The position numbers were made by a program, and so were the translations under genes. A DNA stretch of 64,000 bases from Hormiphora californensis (Eukaryota > Ctenophora > Tentaculata > Cydippida > Pleurobrachiidae), in the NCBI GenBank assembly GCA_020137815.1, contig CM035353.1, positions 6,728,298 to 6,792,297 on the forward strand, read 5' to 3'. Positions 1 to 13,100 of the stretch are shown piece by piece. The notes under the pieces are model-generated. The model searched no databases. It saw only the letters and a list, made by a program, of their open reading frames with translations, and was not told the DNA's origin. Position 1 is the first letter of the stretch, and every line of letters starts with the position of its first letter.

Positions 1-2288
1 TGGGTTGTAGGAACCTGTGGGAGAGAGGAGTTCAAACAATCATCCTATAATAGTGATATACATGGGAGGAATTATAAGGGCACTCATGTTTCCCTCAGTG
101 TTTCAAGTAGTCCGAATATATATGGTGCTAAACACTGCCGGACCCTCACAAAATTAAAATGCAGTATTCGAGCTACTCAAACTAACCTGCCGGACAAGGA
201 GTCTGTTCGGCGGACCCCGTGGGACAGTAATTCCCCGGGTCACACGACACTTCCTGATAGTTAGAGGTCTGCCTCCCGCACACATACCCCTCCACACACT
301 GTAAACAGGTCACCGCCCCTGCTGCATCTGTGTAACTACCAGGCTCACATGGTGTCTGCGTTATGGAACCTGTTTCGCAGTAGTAGCCAGGCTGACATTG
401 GCCACCCGTTCCTGGTATGGTGTGAGTAGGTGTTTTTATGAAGGAGCAAGCTGACAGAAATGTGCCTTTATGAAGGAGTAACTTGAAAACCTTCTCGAAT
501 ATAATGGGGTTTAGTATAATAGAGCTCTGATAATTTTTTGAAGGGGCCAAATCTATAAAATATACCTGTACTAGTTATTGAAGGAGTTGGGCTATTGACC
601 CCACTGGTGCAATAGTATCCTGAAGAGCACTGAGCCGTTGGGGCGGTAAGACCTTCACTATCACAATACCATCCCCCTAAAAATATATGCATTATTACAC
701 ATGGCACGGGGTGTTAAGTTCTCATGTTCTAACCCTCCTTTACAAGACAAGCAGCACACCCAGCACATCCGTTAATAACTAACCATCACATGCCGTGCAT
801 TCCTCTTCGTTTCGCAGTTCAGTGGATGTAGAGTACGTGCCGGCTGGACACGGGTACAAGTTGGTTACATTACCAGACCCACCTAGAGAGAGATTATTAA
901 ATAAACATAGATAATATGCAGATAATATGCTTAGCCAGCTCACAGTAATGAGTAAAATGTGAGCTAACAAATTCAGTACTATCAACAAAGGGTGAGCAGT
1001 ATTATAGGTATATTTTACCTGGGCAGTAGTAACCGGGAAGACAAGGAAGTTGTGCTGTTGCCCCCTCTGGGCACATTTTACCCTCCCCGCACTCCAAACA
1101 CTCTCCCTGACCAGGCTAATAGGGGGGGGGGGGAGGGGCATGTTAGGTAATGTTATTGAAGAGGAACATGTTCTAATACATGAGTATTACTGCATTATTC
1201 ATGCATAGTTTCCTGACCTCTCTAACATATTGCACGACTCACGTTAGTCTGGTATTGTCCATCAGGACAGGGTATTGGTGTACTTCCTCCACCCTCACAG
1301 TAATGACCCGCCTCACACGTCTCCTGGCATTGCTTCTCACTACTCTCTGGAATAGGAATGTTGTGATCATGATATACTTGTTGTGTTTTAGCAAGTTATG
1401 CCTTGACTGGTATTCAATGTCAGGCACACACCTCCACGGTTAATTGGATTAAACTAAATGAATTATGAAATGCAGTGTGACCTACACAAGCTTGTATACA
1501 CTATAATACCTGGACAGTAACATCCTGTTTGGCAGTCTCCATCAGGGGTTGTCTGTCCTCCTGCACAATACCTCCCCCCATCACACACTCCACAATCCCC
1601 TCCATCCTTCAGTCCCGCCTGATCGGAGTATGTGCCCGGGGGACATGGCTGCCGGTCCTGGCCTGCAGGGCAGTAATACCCAGCATCACATGGCCTCCCC
1701 TCCGCTCCGTCCCCTGATGGCGTGGGCTCCGTGTTCCGTGATTCACAATAGTAACCCGCCTCACATTCACCGCTCGGGGCTATGAGACCTGGAGAAAACA
1801 ATTCGGTCACATTATAAAAGTTGACTAACTGTCCAAAATTTTCAAGTACGACCGCCTCGGCAACTAAAAGTATCACAAACCACTACAAGTACAAAACAGC
1901 ATGACCGTGGTTGAGTAACTCAGCTATTACGGGGAGAATATGTAGAATAGAAACACATTGAGCAAGGGGGGGGGGGGGGTTAAGCAATACATGTTGTAAT
2001 AACTGTCTCATGTTTGCTACTATAATATTATGATAAACATACCTGAGTCGTTACAGAACTTCCCTAGATCACAGTTGAAGCAGCTGCTAGCCTCCGCAGT
2101 TCCACCCTCTGTATCTCTGTATGTCCCTGTATAGGAGTGTGCCATGTATCAGTGTTTGTTTGTTTGTTTGTTTGTTTGTTTGTTTGTTTGTTTGTTCTCA
2201 CCCTGAGGACACGGAGTTGGAGTGGTAGTGCCTGAGGTACAGTAATGGCCAGCAGGGCACGGCATGTTACCATCATCATCCTCACTAT
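1..2288 (-). CDS. Giant gene, 3'-most exon block in window (9 exons)
   Basis: Exons at 1-14 (continues out of the window), 187-411, 566-676, 784-882, 1019-1115, 1243-1346, 1510-1788, 2043-2126 and 2202-2288. The exon 1510-1788 (93 codons) holds three modules with CEAGYYC, CDAGYYC and CDGGRYC. Most junctions are phase 1, except 1243-1346 to 1019-1115, which is phase 0. The donor of 187-411 is GTTAGT and that of 2202-2288 is GTGAGA. The introns hold a poly-G run at 1121-1136, another at 1967-1979, and a TTTG microsatellite at about 2157-2197 just downstream of a donor. Confidence 0.88.
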
Positions 2289-5200
2289 CTGGTATTGGTG
2301 TAGTGGATCCTGTGGAGGGATGGGTGTGGTTATTAAAGGTTGACAAGACACCTAAAACTTTTCGTATATCGTCTTATTTTGATTTATCATTAATTTTCAG
2401 CATTTTTTCAGAATTTTTGATATACACTTTGATATACATAACATGGGGGGGGGGGGTGACACGTAACACTTTGTAACATGTGCAGAAAACTTTTTGTGCA
2501 CGTTACATGTTACAAAGTGTTACAAAGTGTTACATAGTGTTACAAAGTGTTACATAGTGTTACAAAGTGTTACATAGTGTTACAAAGTGTTACATAGTTT
2601 TACAAAGTGTTACATAGTGTTACAAATTGTTACAAAGTGTTACAAAGTGTTACAAATTGTTACAAAGTGTTAGCGTAAAATACCGAAATAAATTTTACGT
2701 ATTCGTATTCGGCTGAACCTAAAACACTGTTTCATGGTGTTTTATGCAACATATCAGCTCAAAATCGGGTGTACGGACCGGTTTTAAGCCATATAAAATA
2801 TGTAACACTTTGTAACATTTTGTAACACTTTGCAACATGTGCAGAAAACTTTTTGTGCGCGTTACATGTTACAAAGTGTTACAAAGTGTTACGTGTCACC
2901 CCCCCCCCATAACATTTAGTTTTCCCAAACATGGAATTATAATATGTCCATTGCCTAGCAACCACACTTTACGAGAATCATGTCATTACCTGAGAAGCAG
3001 TAGTATCCGGCATCACAAGGTCCACTGACTGTTATCTTCCCCTCCTCCGAGCAATACATCCCAGCTGGACACTTGGTACATGACTCACTGTCCTCCAAAC
3101 CTAACCAAACAAACGTGTAAACTAAGCCGGGAATAAAATACTTATATACACATATATGTGACAATTTTATGGAGTGGGCAACACGATATAGCTGCTTCAC
3201 GCCTCAACCATGTCTGATAAGTAGATCTTACCGGTGAGAAGGGATTGAGTTCCTGCCCGGTAACTAGGGGTAACTACTAACTAGGGGTAACCCAGCGCCC
3301 AACAAGAGATATGATATTACCGGTGAGAAGGGACTGAGTTCCTGCGGGACATGGTGTTGCGTCTGTGTTCCCTCCTGGACAGTAGTGCCCTTGGGGACAA
3401 TCCACTGGCTGTACCACACCAACATCACTGCGAAAATAGTGGTAACTAGATGTAACTAGGGGTAACTAGTGGTAACTAGTGGTAACTAGGGGTAACTGGT
3501 AGAGCAGATAACTCGATGTGCCTTGGGAGATACGTCTGGTTTTACTAAATATCATTGACATCATATTCATGATATCACTAACAACTCTAATGATATCACT
3601 AACCTCTCAGGATCGGTTTTGCAATAACGACCCGGTGGACACTCCAGACACTCCTCTTCACCAGGCTGACTCTGGTAACTACCATCTGGGCAGGGACTGG
3701 GACGGGCTGACTTGGCGGGACACTTGGCCCCTGCCTCACACGGTACGGCGTCCTCCAGGGTGCCCGTGCCAGCAGGACAATAGTACCTTGCCGGACAGAT
3801 GTGGTTCGTTTTATCCACCTAGGTTATATTATTGGGTAATATTATTGGGGATTACACGTGTAGATGAGTTACTAAATAATGCAATTATTAATAATGCAAT
3901 TAATCAATTTATTAATCGGTATGATTTTAGGTACCTCTGTTTGACCAGAGAGTGGACAATAATATCCCTCTTCACACAGCGTACACTCTTCAACCATACT
4001 CAGCTCCTTCACATTCGAATATCGTCCTAGATTAGAAATTATTGACAGTTTTACCTAGGATCAAATTGACGTGGATAAATACTAAGGACAATGTCCATTA
4101 ATCACTGCGCTGGCAAGCGCAAAGGTTGCCATTCCCCCCCCCCCCCAAAGCGCCGCCAGAAACGCAGTTATACGTTTTATGGGTGTTTTGGCTGAAAACC
4201 CAGATTTCAGAAGGCTATAGCGTGGCTCCCTTTCATCCGTTTGACTTGAAATTTTGAATGTATACCCGGCTTGGGGTCTTTAATTCAAGTTTAAAATTTC
4301 AAGTCTCTATCTCATCTGGAACCGAAGTTACAGATAGGTCCCATTTGCCTTAGATTCAGTGTAACACGCGCGTGCGCGCGTACGCGCGCGGGTAGGAGAG
4401 ACGCTTTTTGTAAACCATATTCACGCCAAACGAAAAGAGATAGAGACTTCTCGTTTTCACAGCTGGTAGATGTACTGGATGTGTGTGCATTAGTTGAGGT
4501 GGCGTCCCTTTTCATCGCCAGGAACGTCCTACAGAACGTCTTAAAGTCGTCATTTTTCAGACCTTGACCAAAATTCTTTGAGCTCAAATTACACCCTGAA
4601 GACGGATTCTAATCGAAAAACGAAGACTATATCATGGAAAGGGAATTGTCTGAACTTTCAGAAACTATATAGCGAATTTTCAAAACTAGACGTATAAGGG
4701 TCTTAAAATGCGTCGAAAGTGTTATGACTGTTTAAAAATAGATATGACGATATGGGTTTTTTCGCCATAGCGGACTCAAATCTCATCCAATCGATCTCAA
4801 ACTTGGTCAGTATCTTCATCTAGGTAATCCCGATGAGATTACGTAATTATAATGACGTCATAGCGTCGTGACGTCGCATTATGACGTCAAAATGACGTCA
4901 AAAATGAAATTTTTTCAATTTAGCGATTCCAACCTCTCCGTACCTGTTAAACTACATCTAAATGGATTAAAAATCCCAAAAATGATGCAAATTATACCAA
5001 AACTAATTGAAATTAGTAGGCCGGAAAGGTTGCCCTATGATTTGAGCTACCTTTGGCACCAGTAAACTCCATTTTGAAGATAGACGGAGCATCTGTACAC
5101 CGTGAAAGTTACGGTGGCAAAGGTAGCTCAAATCATAGGGCAACCTTTCCGGCCTACTAATTTCAATTAGTTTTGGTATAATTACTAAATATAATGTTCA

Positions 5201-7047
5201 ATAGTTGCTATACTAACCCGGTGGGTAGGGTGTAGGGGTAGCACCGGTACCCTCCTCGCAGCAGGGGTAACTAGAGGTAACTATGGGGGTAACTAGGGCT
5301 ACTAACCAGGTGGGCAGGGTGTAGGGGTAGCACCGGTACCCTCCTCGCAGCAGGGGTAACTAGAGGTAACTAGGGGCAACTATGGGGGTAACTAGGGCTA
5401 CTAACCCGGTGGGCAGGGTGTAGGGGTAGCACCGGTACCCTCCTCGCAGCAGGGGTAACTAGAGGTAACTAGGGGTAACTAGGGCTACTAACCCGGTGGG
5501 CAGGGTGTAGGGGTAGCACCGGTACCCTCCTCGCAGCAGGGGTAACTAGAGGTAACTAGGGGTAACTAGGGCTACTAACCCGGTGGGCAGGGTGTAGGGG
5601 TAGCACCGGTACCCTCCTCGCAGCAGGGGTAACTAGAGGTAACTAGGGGTAACTAGGGCTACTAACCCGGTGGGCAGGGTGTAGGGGTAGCACCGGTACC
5701 CTCCTCACAGCAGGGGTAACTAGGGGGTAACTAGGGGCTATAGGGCGGTTACTAGGGGTAACTATGGGTAACTAGGGCTACTAACCCGGTGGGCAGGGTG
5801 TAGGGGTAGCACCGGTACCCTCCTCACAGCAGGGGTAACTAGGGGCTATAGGGCGGTTACTAGAGGTAACTATGGGGGTAACTAGGGCTACTAACCCGGT
5901 GGGCAGGGTGTAGGGGTAGCACCGGTACCCTCCTCACAGTAACTCCCCGCTGTACAGGGGTTGTCATGGGGATCACTAGTCCCCGAGGGACAGAAGAAAC
6001 TAGGGGGACACAACTCCGTAGCTGCTGACATACCCTCCATCTAGGGGTGGGGGATGTTAAATATGTTAGATCTAACTGGACATTTGGTAACGAAATTACC
6101 CCTCTACATTGGTAACGAAGTTACCCCTCCCTTGCCGGCGCGCGAGGTGTCTTGGATACCAACCTTCTACATAGGGCATTGCGATAGTATAAGGCACGTT
6201 TTAGCGTGCCCGCAATGTAGGGGTAATTGCGTTACCAAACTGGACATAGAGTATGTTTCATCTAATGGTGGGTGGACATGTTTTATCTAAATTAGATTCT
6301 AATGGTGGGTATGGACGTGCAGAGCTCTTGAGTGAGAAAGTTTCTCTATAAATGATATTTGAAATGGTGCCCGATTATGCATGTTTTGATTCACAGCCCG
6401 CGATTTCCGGGGCTGTGTAACCTCAACATGTACCTTGGATCCTGTCAGCTTCAGGACTTACATAGACAGGGGAGCCACCCGAGTCAGGATCAAGCAAAAT
6501 TAATACCATGTACATATATTTTCTCTTTCCCCCTCCCAAATAGTGGGAAAAAATTGGAAATTTCCACTAAGTTCCACACGCAATGGTAAAGCTAAGATTG
6601 TATACACATTTGAAGACTTTTTGGAACGCTCGTTTTTATCTATTAATATGCATTGAACGCAGTGTTATAAATATAATAAGGTTTCAGCCTGTTTAGTATA
6701 ACAGGTTCACAACTCTAGAATTTGATCATATAGATTAAACTTCTAAAACTGTTGAAATTGAGAGGCTATGAAGAGTTTTCCTACAGGTATTTTTAACAAA
6801 CAACACTGGGGGTCATGACGTGGCTATATGCTGGACCCATGTCACGTTGAATTGTGGCGAATGGCTAATATATTTTACATTATTTGCAGGAAATGGGGAT
6901 TGGGAGGAGACTGGCATTTTTACTCCTCCATATTTCAGAAATGAGGCGGCCGACGAGTGCGACGAGACATCTCGGAGACTGAGCGGTAGCTGCCAGAGAG
7001 AGAGAGCGCTGAGGCGGCGTCTCTCTCTCTCTCTCTGCTAGCACTCT

Positions 7048-7103
<56 letters not shown>

Positions 7104-10100
7104 CCTCTCTCCCTCTCTCTATAATGGTGGTATAAATATATAGGAGATGCTTGCTGCAGTGCTCAGTTATTCAATCCCCCGAACTCAAACTTTGTCATGG
7201 CATTCGTGAACCTTCCTCCATTTGCATTACTGTTTTGTACTGCAATTATTGCAGCCGTTAGTGGTACGTTACTTGTGAATAACTTTCTTCATAAAATATT
7301 TATTATACGGTATTATTTCTACTTGATCTTGTCATTTATCATGATACACCACGTATGATATATCACTGATGGTACATTAGATACCCAATATCTTTATAAC
7401 CATGTAACATGAATTCTCTGTCCAAGGTGCAAACGTCATCTGTACGGATTACGGAAAGGATATTGGAGGTGGAGGAGCAGATATATCGAAATATTATAAA
7501 CGTCCCATCCCCCAAGATTGTACATCTGACGGGTGGCGGCCTAACTTCCGTATTTCAGAGTCAGCACCTTGCAAACCCGGGTGGAAGAGGTTTGAGGGGA
7601 AGTGCTACTCCCCATTTCGAGTAAGACCTGAATCACATAAAACCATCAACAAAAATTTATAAAATGGTGCAGTTGTGTCCCTTATGGAGGGGCTTGGTAA
7701 TGAAATTCCCCCTCTGCGCTAGGGGTGACTTCGTAACCAATGGAGGGGCGGGGGACTGCATTTTGGATTACTACACATCCCAAATGTTCAATTATACAGT
7801 CATTCTAACATAATCCATTTGACAGGATGGCAAGCCTAGACAGTCGGAGGAGCAGTGCAATAGAGAATTTGGACATCTGTTTGTTCCATCAAGTATTAGG
7901 GAGATTAAATGGGTCAAAGAAAACACTGTAGCCAACAAATATAACTGGTAAGTTTCACTCACAAATGTTACCGTGCAGGGGAGGTCTCAAAAAAAGTTTC
8001 ATTCCTTAGTTTTGGTACCGCCCCCCAATGAAAATTGTACTTTCATCTTTAACCACACAGAAGGCACATGCACGTGACACGCATGTGCCTTCTGTGTGGT
8101 GAAACGTAATGCGCAAATGAATTTTTCGTGCAATCTGTTTTCAGGATACACTTGGGATTTTTCTGTGTTGCGAGGAGTCATTTTCAAGAAGTCAGAAACG
8201 GTAGGTATTAACCATATTTACAATAACCCCTAATTATGGTAATGCCACTACAAGCGGCAGCGTTACATAATGGAATTACAGTAATAAGACGCAGACTTTG
8301 CATAACGTGCGGCAAAAAGTGCATGTGTCAGTGCGTATAACTAGCGCACTGATTGGCCACGGTTGCGCGTCTTCTTACCGTATCTCCGTTTTCCATTACC
8401 TTTTCCCACTATAATAAGCGACCGGGTAACTATATAACACACCATATCATTCATGGGTTGATGAAATTTGGTACTTTATTTGAGAGGGAGACAAATCTAG
8501 CTCCCCACTGCAGGTGTACCGGCTCAAATAAAGCACGCCTATGCTGTGACTGGAGAAGATACGCGGGAGTTTGAACCGAGGCTTAGGGAAATCAAATTTA
8601 ACGCTGGTCCCGGTATTAACAGAGGCAACCACAACCACAAGTGCACCCAATGGACTGCCAAAGACGCTGAACTGGGAAGTAGGTGGTGGTCGGGCAATTG
8701 TAACGAGGGACAGCCATACCTTTGTGAGGCGTTTGATGGTTAAACAAGATGGATATAAACCAAAGCGGGTGCCAGTCGGGCAGTATATGATGTAGCAAAT
8801 CACCATATGACATACGTACATAAACACGGGTGATGTTTTCCATTTAAATTTCCAGTTAAAATAAAAGCATGCTGTTTTAATGAGTTGTGAAGTAATTGCA
8901 GCGAGAGTAGCTGGGAAGGAGTCGATAGAGTTAGAGAGGAGCAGTATTATAAACCGGGGGGGGGGGGGGGGCCAACGCTCATTTTTTATATATTTTTATA
9001 TATTTTATATACCTTTTTTTTGGAAAAAAAACATAGTTTTTTATATATATATAAAATATATAAAAATATATAAAAATACATATGAATATATAAAAATATA
9101 TAAAAATATATAAAAAATATATAAAAATATGGGGGGGGGGACATGTTAATTTTGTTAACTTTGTTAATATTAACATCGAAAAAACAGGTGATTTATTAAC
9201 ATAATTAACAAAAGTTAACAAACATTAACAAATGCCATTTATACCATCTAAAGTCCCCTTAGCACGTGTTTTTTGGTATTACACATGCTGCATGTTGTTC
9301 TGCGAACAAAGATGTTCCTTCTGCATGATTTGCATACCCCCAAGCCGTCTACTACAGCCTTCCCACAACGATTTATTCCATTTTGTAAATTCGAACAAAA
9401 ACTAGCCAACCTGAACCGCAATTGAGGTCAAATGGCACTAATTCGCATTTTCCAACCTTAAAAACTTAATAAGACTCATAAATTTAGCTTCAATCGAAAA
9501 ATATCCCAAAAATAATTTTTTCTAAAAAAACGCAAGGATTTGTAGCGAAGCAAATTTTCAATTTTTGACCAAAAAAAAAGCAATTTTGGGAATTTTTTCG
9601 TATTTTTCAAACAGAAACGTTGTACATCACTTTCTTTCGTCTGAAGAATGGATTATCAGTGAAAAAATTACATTCAAGTGACATTTTACACGCGAAATTG
9701 AAATATTCGTACTTTTTAAATTTTGATCGATTTGGAGCCAAAAAACTTGTATGTTGGACTTATGTTATCGGAGGAGGCCTTGCATGGGTATACAAACGTT
9801 AGATAAATTATTAAACTACAAAATTAAATCAGTTTAAGTCGTATTATCAACCGATAACACCGATATTTTAGCATTTGTTAATTTTGTTAACTTTGTTAAT
9901 TAACGTTAATTAACAAAATCGGAAAAAAGAGGTGATTTATTAACAATTAACATGTCCCCCCCCCCAAAAATATATAAAAAATTGTGCCGAAAGTGTGAAA
10001 ACAGAAAGCTGTTTTTCGCCATAGCGGGATCAAATATCATTCAATTGATCTCAAACTTGGTCAGCATCTTCATCTAGATAATCCTGATGATTTTCCGTCA

Positions 10101-13100
10101 TCAATGTGACGTTTGTAACATCGTGACGTCGCGTCAATAACGTCATGACGTCAAAATGACGTCAAAAATGATTTGTTTTTTTAGTTTCGCGATCCCAACC
10201 TCTCTTCACCAGTTCTAGTACATCTGCACGGATCAACATACAAAAAATGATTGAAATCACACCAAAACTGGTAGATATTATTAGGCCGGAACCTCTCTTC
10301 ACCAGTTCTACTTTTGACAGTGCATAATTCACTTTTGAACACATTCTCAATTATGTAAAACAGCAATCACCCTCTCAAACACTTAAATTAACTCTATGAA
10401 ACATATTCAAGTGAACAATAGATGGAAATAATCCCCTTTTTTGAAAGTAAAAGGGGTGAAAAAAGGGTTTATTTTATATATTTTTATATATTTTTATATA
10501 TTTTTATATATTATTTATATAACTTTATATATTTTTATATATTTTTATATATTTTTATATATTTTTATATATATATAAAAAATTCCAAAATTAAGGAAAT
10601 ATATAAAAAATTCGTTGGCCCCCCCCCCCCTATAAACCAGACAAGTAAGACTGGAGAGAGATACTATTCTCTAGAGTTTATTTTCTTCAACCTTCTTTGC
10701 GTCCAGCAGACCATGGGGTTCCTGGTAAGTCATGTGTACTGGAAAAAGGGGGTTTTAAAGGATAAGAAATGAGAGGTCAAGGTGGCCAAGCGAAGTATAG
10801 GATGTGCCGTTGTACCAGACGCCGGACCACACTTTGTTTGCCTAAGTTGGGTAGTCACTTTGTTGGTCACGGCTGGATGCCAGAATCCAGGTGTGACCAG
10901 GATGACCAGCGCCGGGCCGAGAAGGAACTTGGAGCAAACAAGGGGCATTGGGAGTTTCGTAGTTTCACAAAGGGCCCCAACATAGCCTTCGGTGACACTA
11001 ACGACGCGGAGAGGTCGCGAGAAAAAAAGAAAAAAAAAGAACTGATTCGCTTAACCTGACATTGTGTCCGTGTATGAACAATTCAAGAGAAGAACCTGTA
11101 TGTCTGAGACAAACCAAGTTGAAAGGAATCGTAATGTAACGAGCGAGTATTATCTTTCAGATGTCTTAGTTAAGGCTGAAAACCCCGATAAACTTAGTCA
11201 ATGGTTTATAAAGACCAGTTTTCTCTATGCAAGAAAAGTTCAGTAGCACTATTATACACTGAATTTCATGAAAAAGTGCATTTCTAATCGATCATATTAC
11301 ATCAGTAATTTTCTCGGTTTCATTCTCTGCATTACGTGACTTGACAGCCACTACATAATACCTGGCCTCAACGGCTGTTTGTACACCATGACTTCTGCGA
11401 GATTCATGACCACCCTATGCCCCTCTCCGTTATCCTCCGTCATCTCCACCACCCTATCGTACAGGGTGACCCTGGTGGTAGTGGACACGCCAATGTCAGG
11501 ACAGTTGATAGTGTAGGTCTGGTGCTCGACAGAGTTAGGATACGGTTGGACCGAGCTGATAACTCCACAGTGGGCGTGGGTTGCTGTTGCAGTGCCGAGA
11601 TGGACTTCTGTTCCAATTAGTCGACCAGATTCGCTATGAGAATGGGTCATCCTGTGGCGCAGTGATAGGGAACATTTTACTACTATTATAACCACCTTTG
11701 ATCCAAGCTAACGTGATCTGATAATTATAGTAATAACTAGACTAAGCGAACTAATTAGTCAATTAACCAATTAATTCAATTAACTAATATCCATTACCTG
11801 TTGATGATAACTACTTTCTCAATATTGCTCTCCTTGGATAAGGTTAACTGAAGCCACTCAGGAGCAGGCATCTAACGTGGATTGAAAGTACGTATTGGTA
11901 TTGCCATCCACAGCATTGCCAGGGCCCAATCCGTTATTTGAACGAGAAGCAACCTCAGCGATAGGAACTTCGAAGGAGGGCCGGGCTAGCCGGGAACAAT
12001 ACAATGATTGCAGTTATAAACAACATGTTCGCAGTATCTGATCTCTAGATTTGGAGGAAACCTTTAGGAAGCGTTGAACAATATAGGGTCAACAAAACAA
12101 TGAAAGAAAAACAATTTCTAGCAATAGTATGAACTAAACAAAAAAAGGTGTGATATAGTTGTCTTCAGAAAAGCCTCCTAGAAAGTTGAAAAGATCTCAT
12201 TGAACGATGGAAAGATCTCATTGAACGTTAAAATGATCTCTTAGAACGTTGAAGAAATCTCATTGAAAGTTGAAAAGATCGGTGATCTAAAAGAAAAGAT
12301 CTCATTGAGTACCGGTAGTCCTGCATTGTACTAGCACTAAACACTGACAAGGAAGATGTCCTAAAGGATCTAGTGATGGTAAATCTCATGAGGGTATGAC
12401 GTCGGAGTCGCTTGAGACACTGTCCGTAAGACAACAATTCTAGCTTCTTGTGCTAGCCATGTGGCCGTGAGAAAGTATTGAAGCTCTCAAGTTAGGCAAG
12501 TTATGACTGAATTGTTTGGAATTTTACAAATATGATGGGGAGAAATCGGGAGCAGTAGTTCAACATAAGGAAATTACAAGCCCCCTTTTTAAAATTGATA
12601 TTTCGTGATTACTGTTTTTCCCTTTTGTAATACAGAGATATTTGTTCAGACGCGGAATCTCCCTCGCAAAAATTCGAAAAATTTTGTCTGAAAGTTCTCT
12701 GTTTTACCAATTTTTAACACTTTTTGTACAAAGGAGGACGTTAGATGTCTTTATTAATTTTGCCTGATCCTACCTCGCGACACACTGATCCCCTCTAAAT
12801 CCTGAAGCCAACCGCATCCTCGGGATCAAGTTTGTGAAGGGCACACCACCATTTAGAATGATGTTAATTTACATAATTATAGTTATATAAAAGATACGTC
12901 ATGATGTAATTCTAACCTCACAATAGTACTTCTCGGGACAGGGTGTCTCAGAGGTGCTGCCTGCTTCACAGATGTTACCCGCCGTACATTTCCCAGACTC
13001 AGGGGTGGGTGATTCCGCTCCCCCGCTACAGTAGTATCCAGCTGAACACTCATCTACAAGGGGGGTTATGGTTAGTCTCTGAAGCTGCTGTACTCTGGAA

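Larger units (their letters stand above)
8956..10630. mobile_element. G-tract element (outer), 1,675 bp, with a second G-tract element nested inside
   Basis: The left end is a G run then CCAACGCTCATTTTTTATAT. The right end is the complement (ATTCGTTGG) then a C run. TATAAACC flanks both sides (8948-8955 and 10631-10638), an 8-bp duplication. Both ends have TATATATTTTTATATA repeats. Positions 9131-9965 are a separate inserted element. Nothing resembling a transposase is encoded. Confidence 0.8.

Noticed and set aside
2510-2680. Telomere-like repeat (TTACAAAGTG)
   Set aside because: The unit is ten bases, lies within an element with defined ends and target duplication, and is not terminal.
8447-8827. 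Minus-strand open frame of 126 codons over the lectin's last exon
   Set aside because: It is the antisense shadow of the C-type lectin exon 8514-8743, which has the family cysteines and matched splice phases.
9620-10772. Lysine/isoleucine-rich frames in AT-rich DNA
   Set aside because: They fall in the TATATTTTTATATA ends and interior of the G-tract elements and resemble no transposase.
10769-11059. 96-codon frame ending in a lysine run as a second C-type lectin
   Set aside because: Searched for WIGL-like and paired-cysteine motifs; none found. Kept only as a weak remnant.
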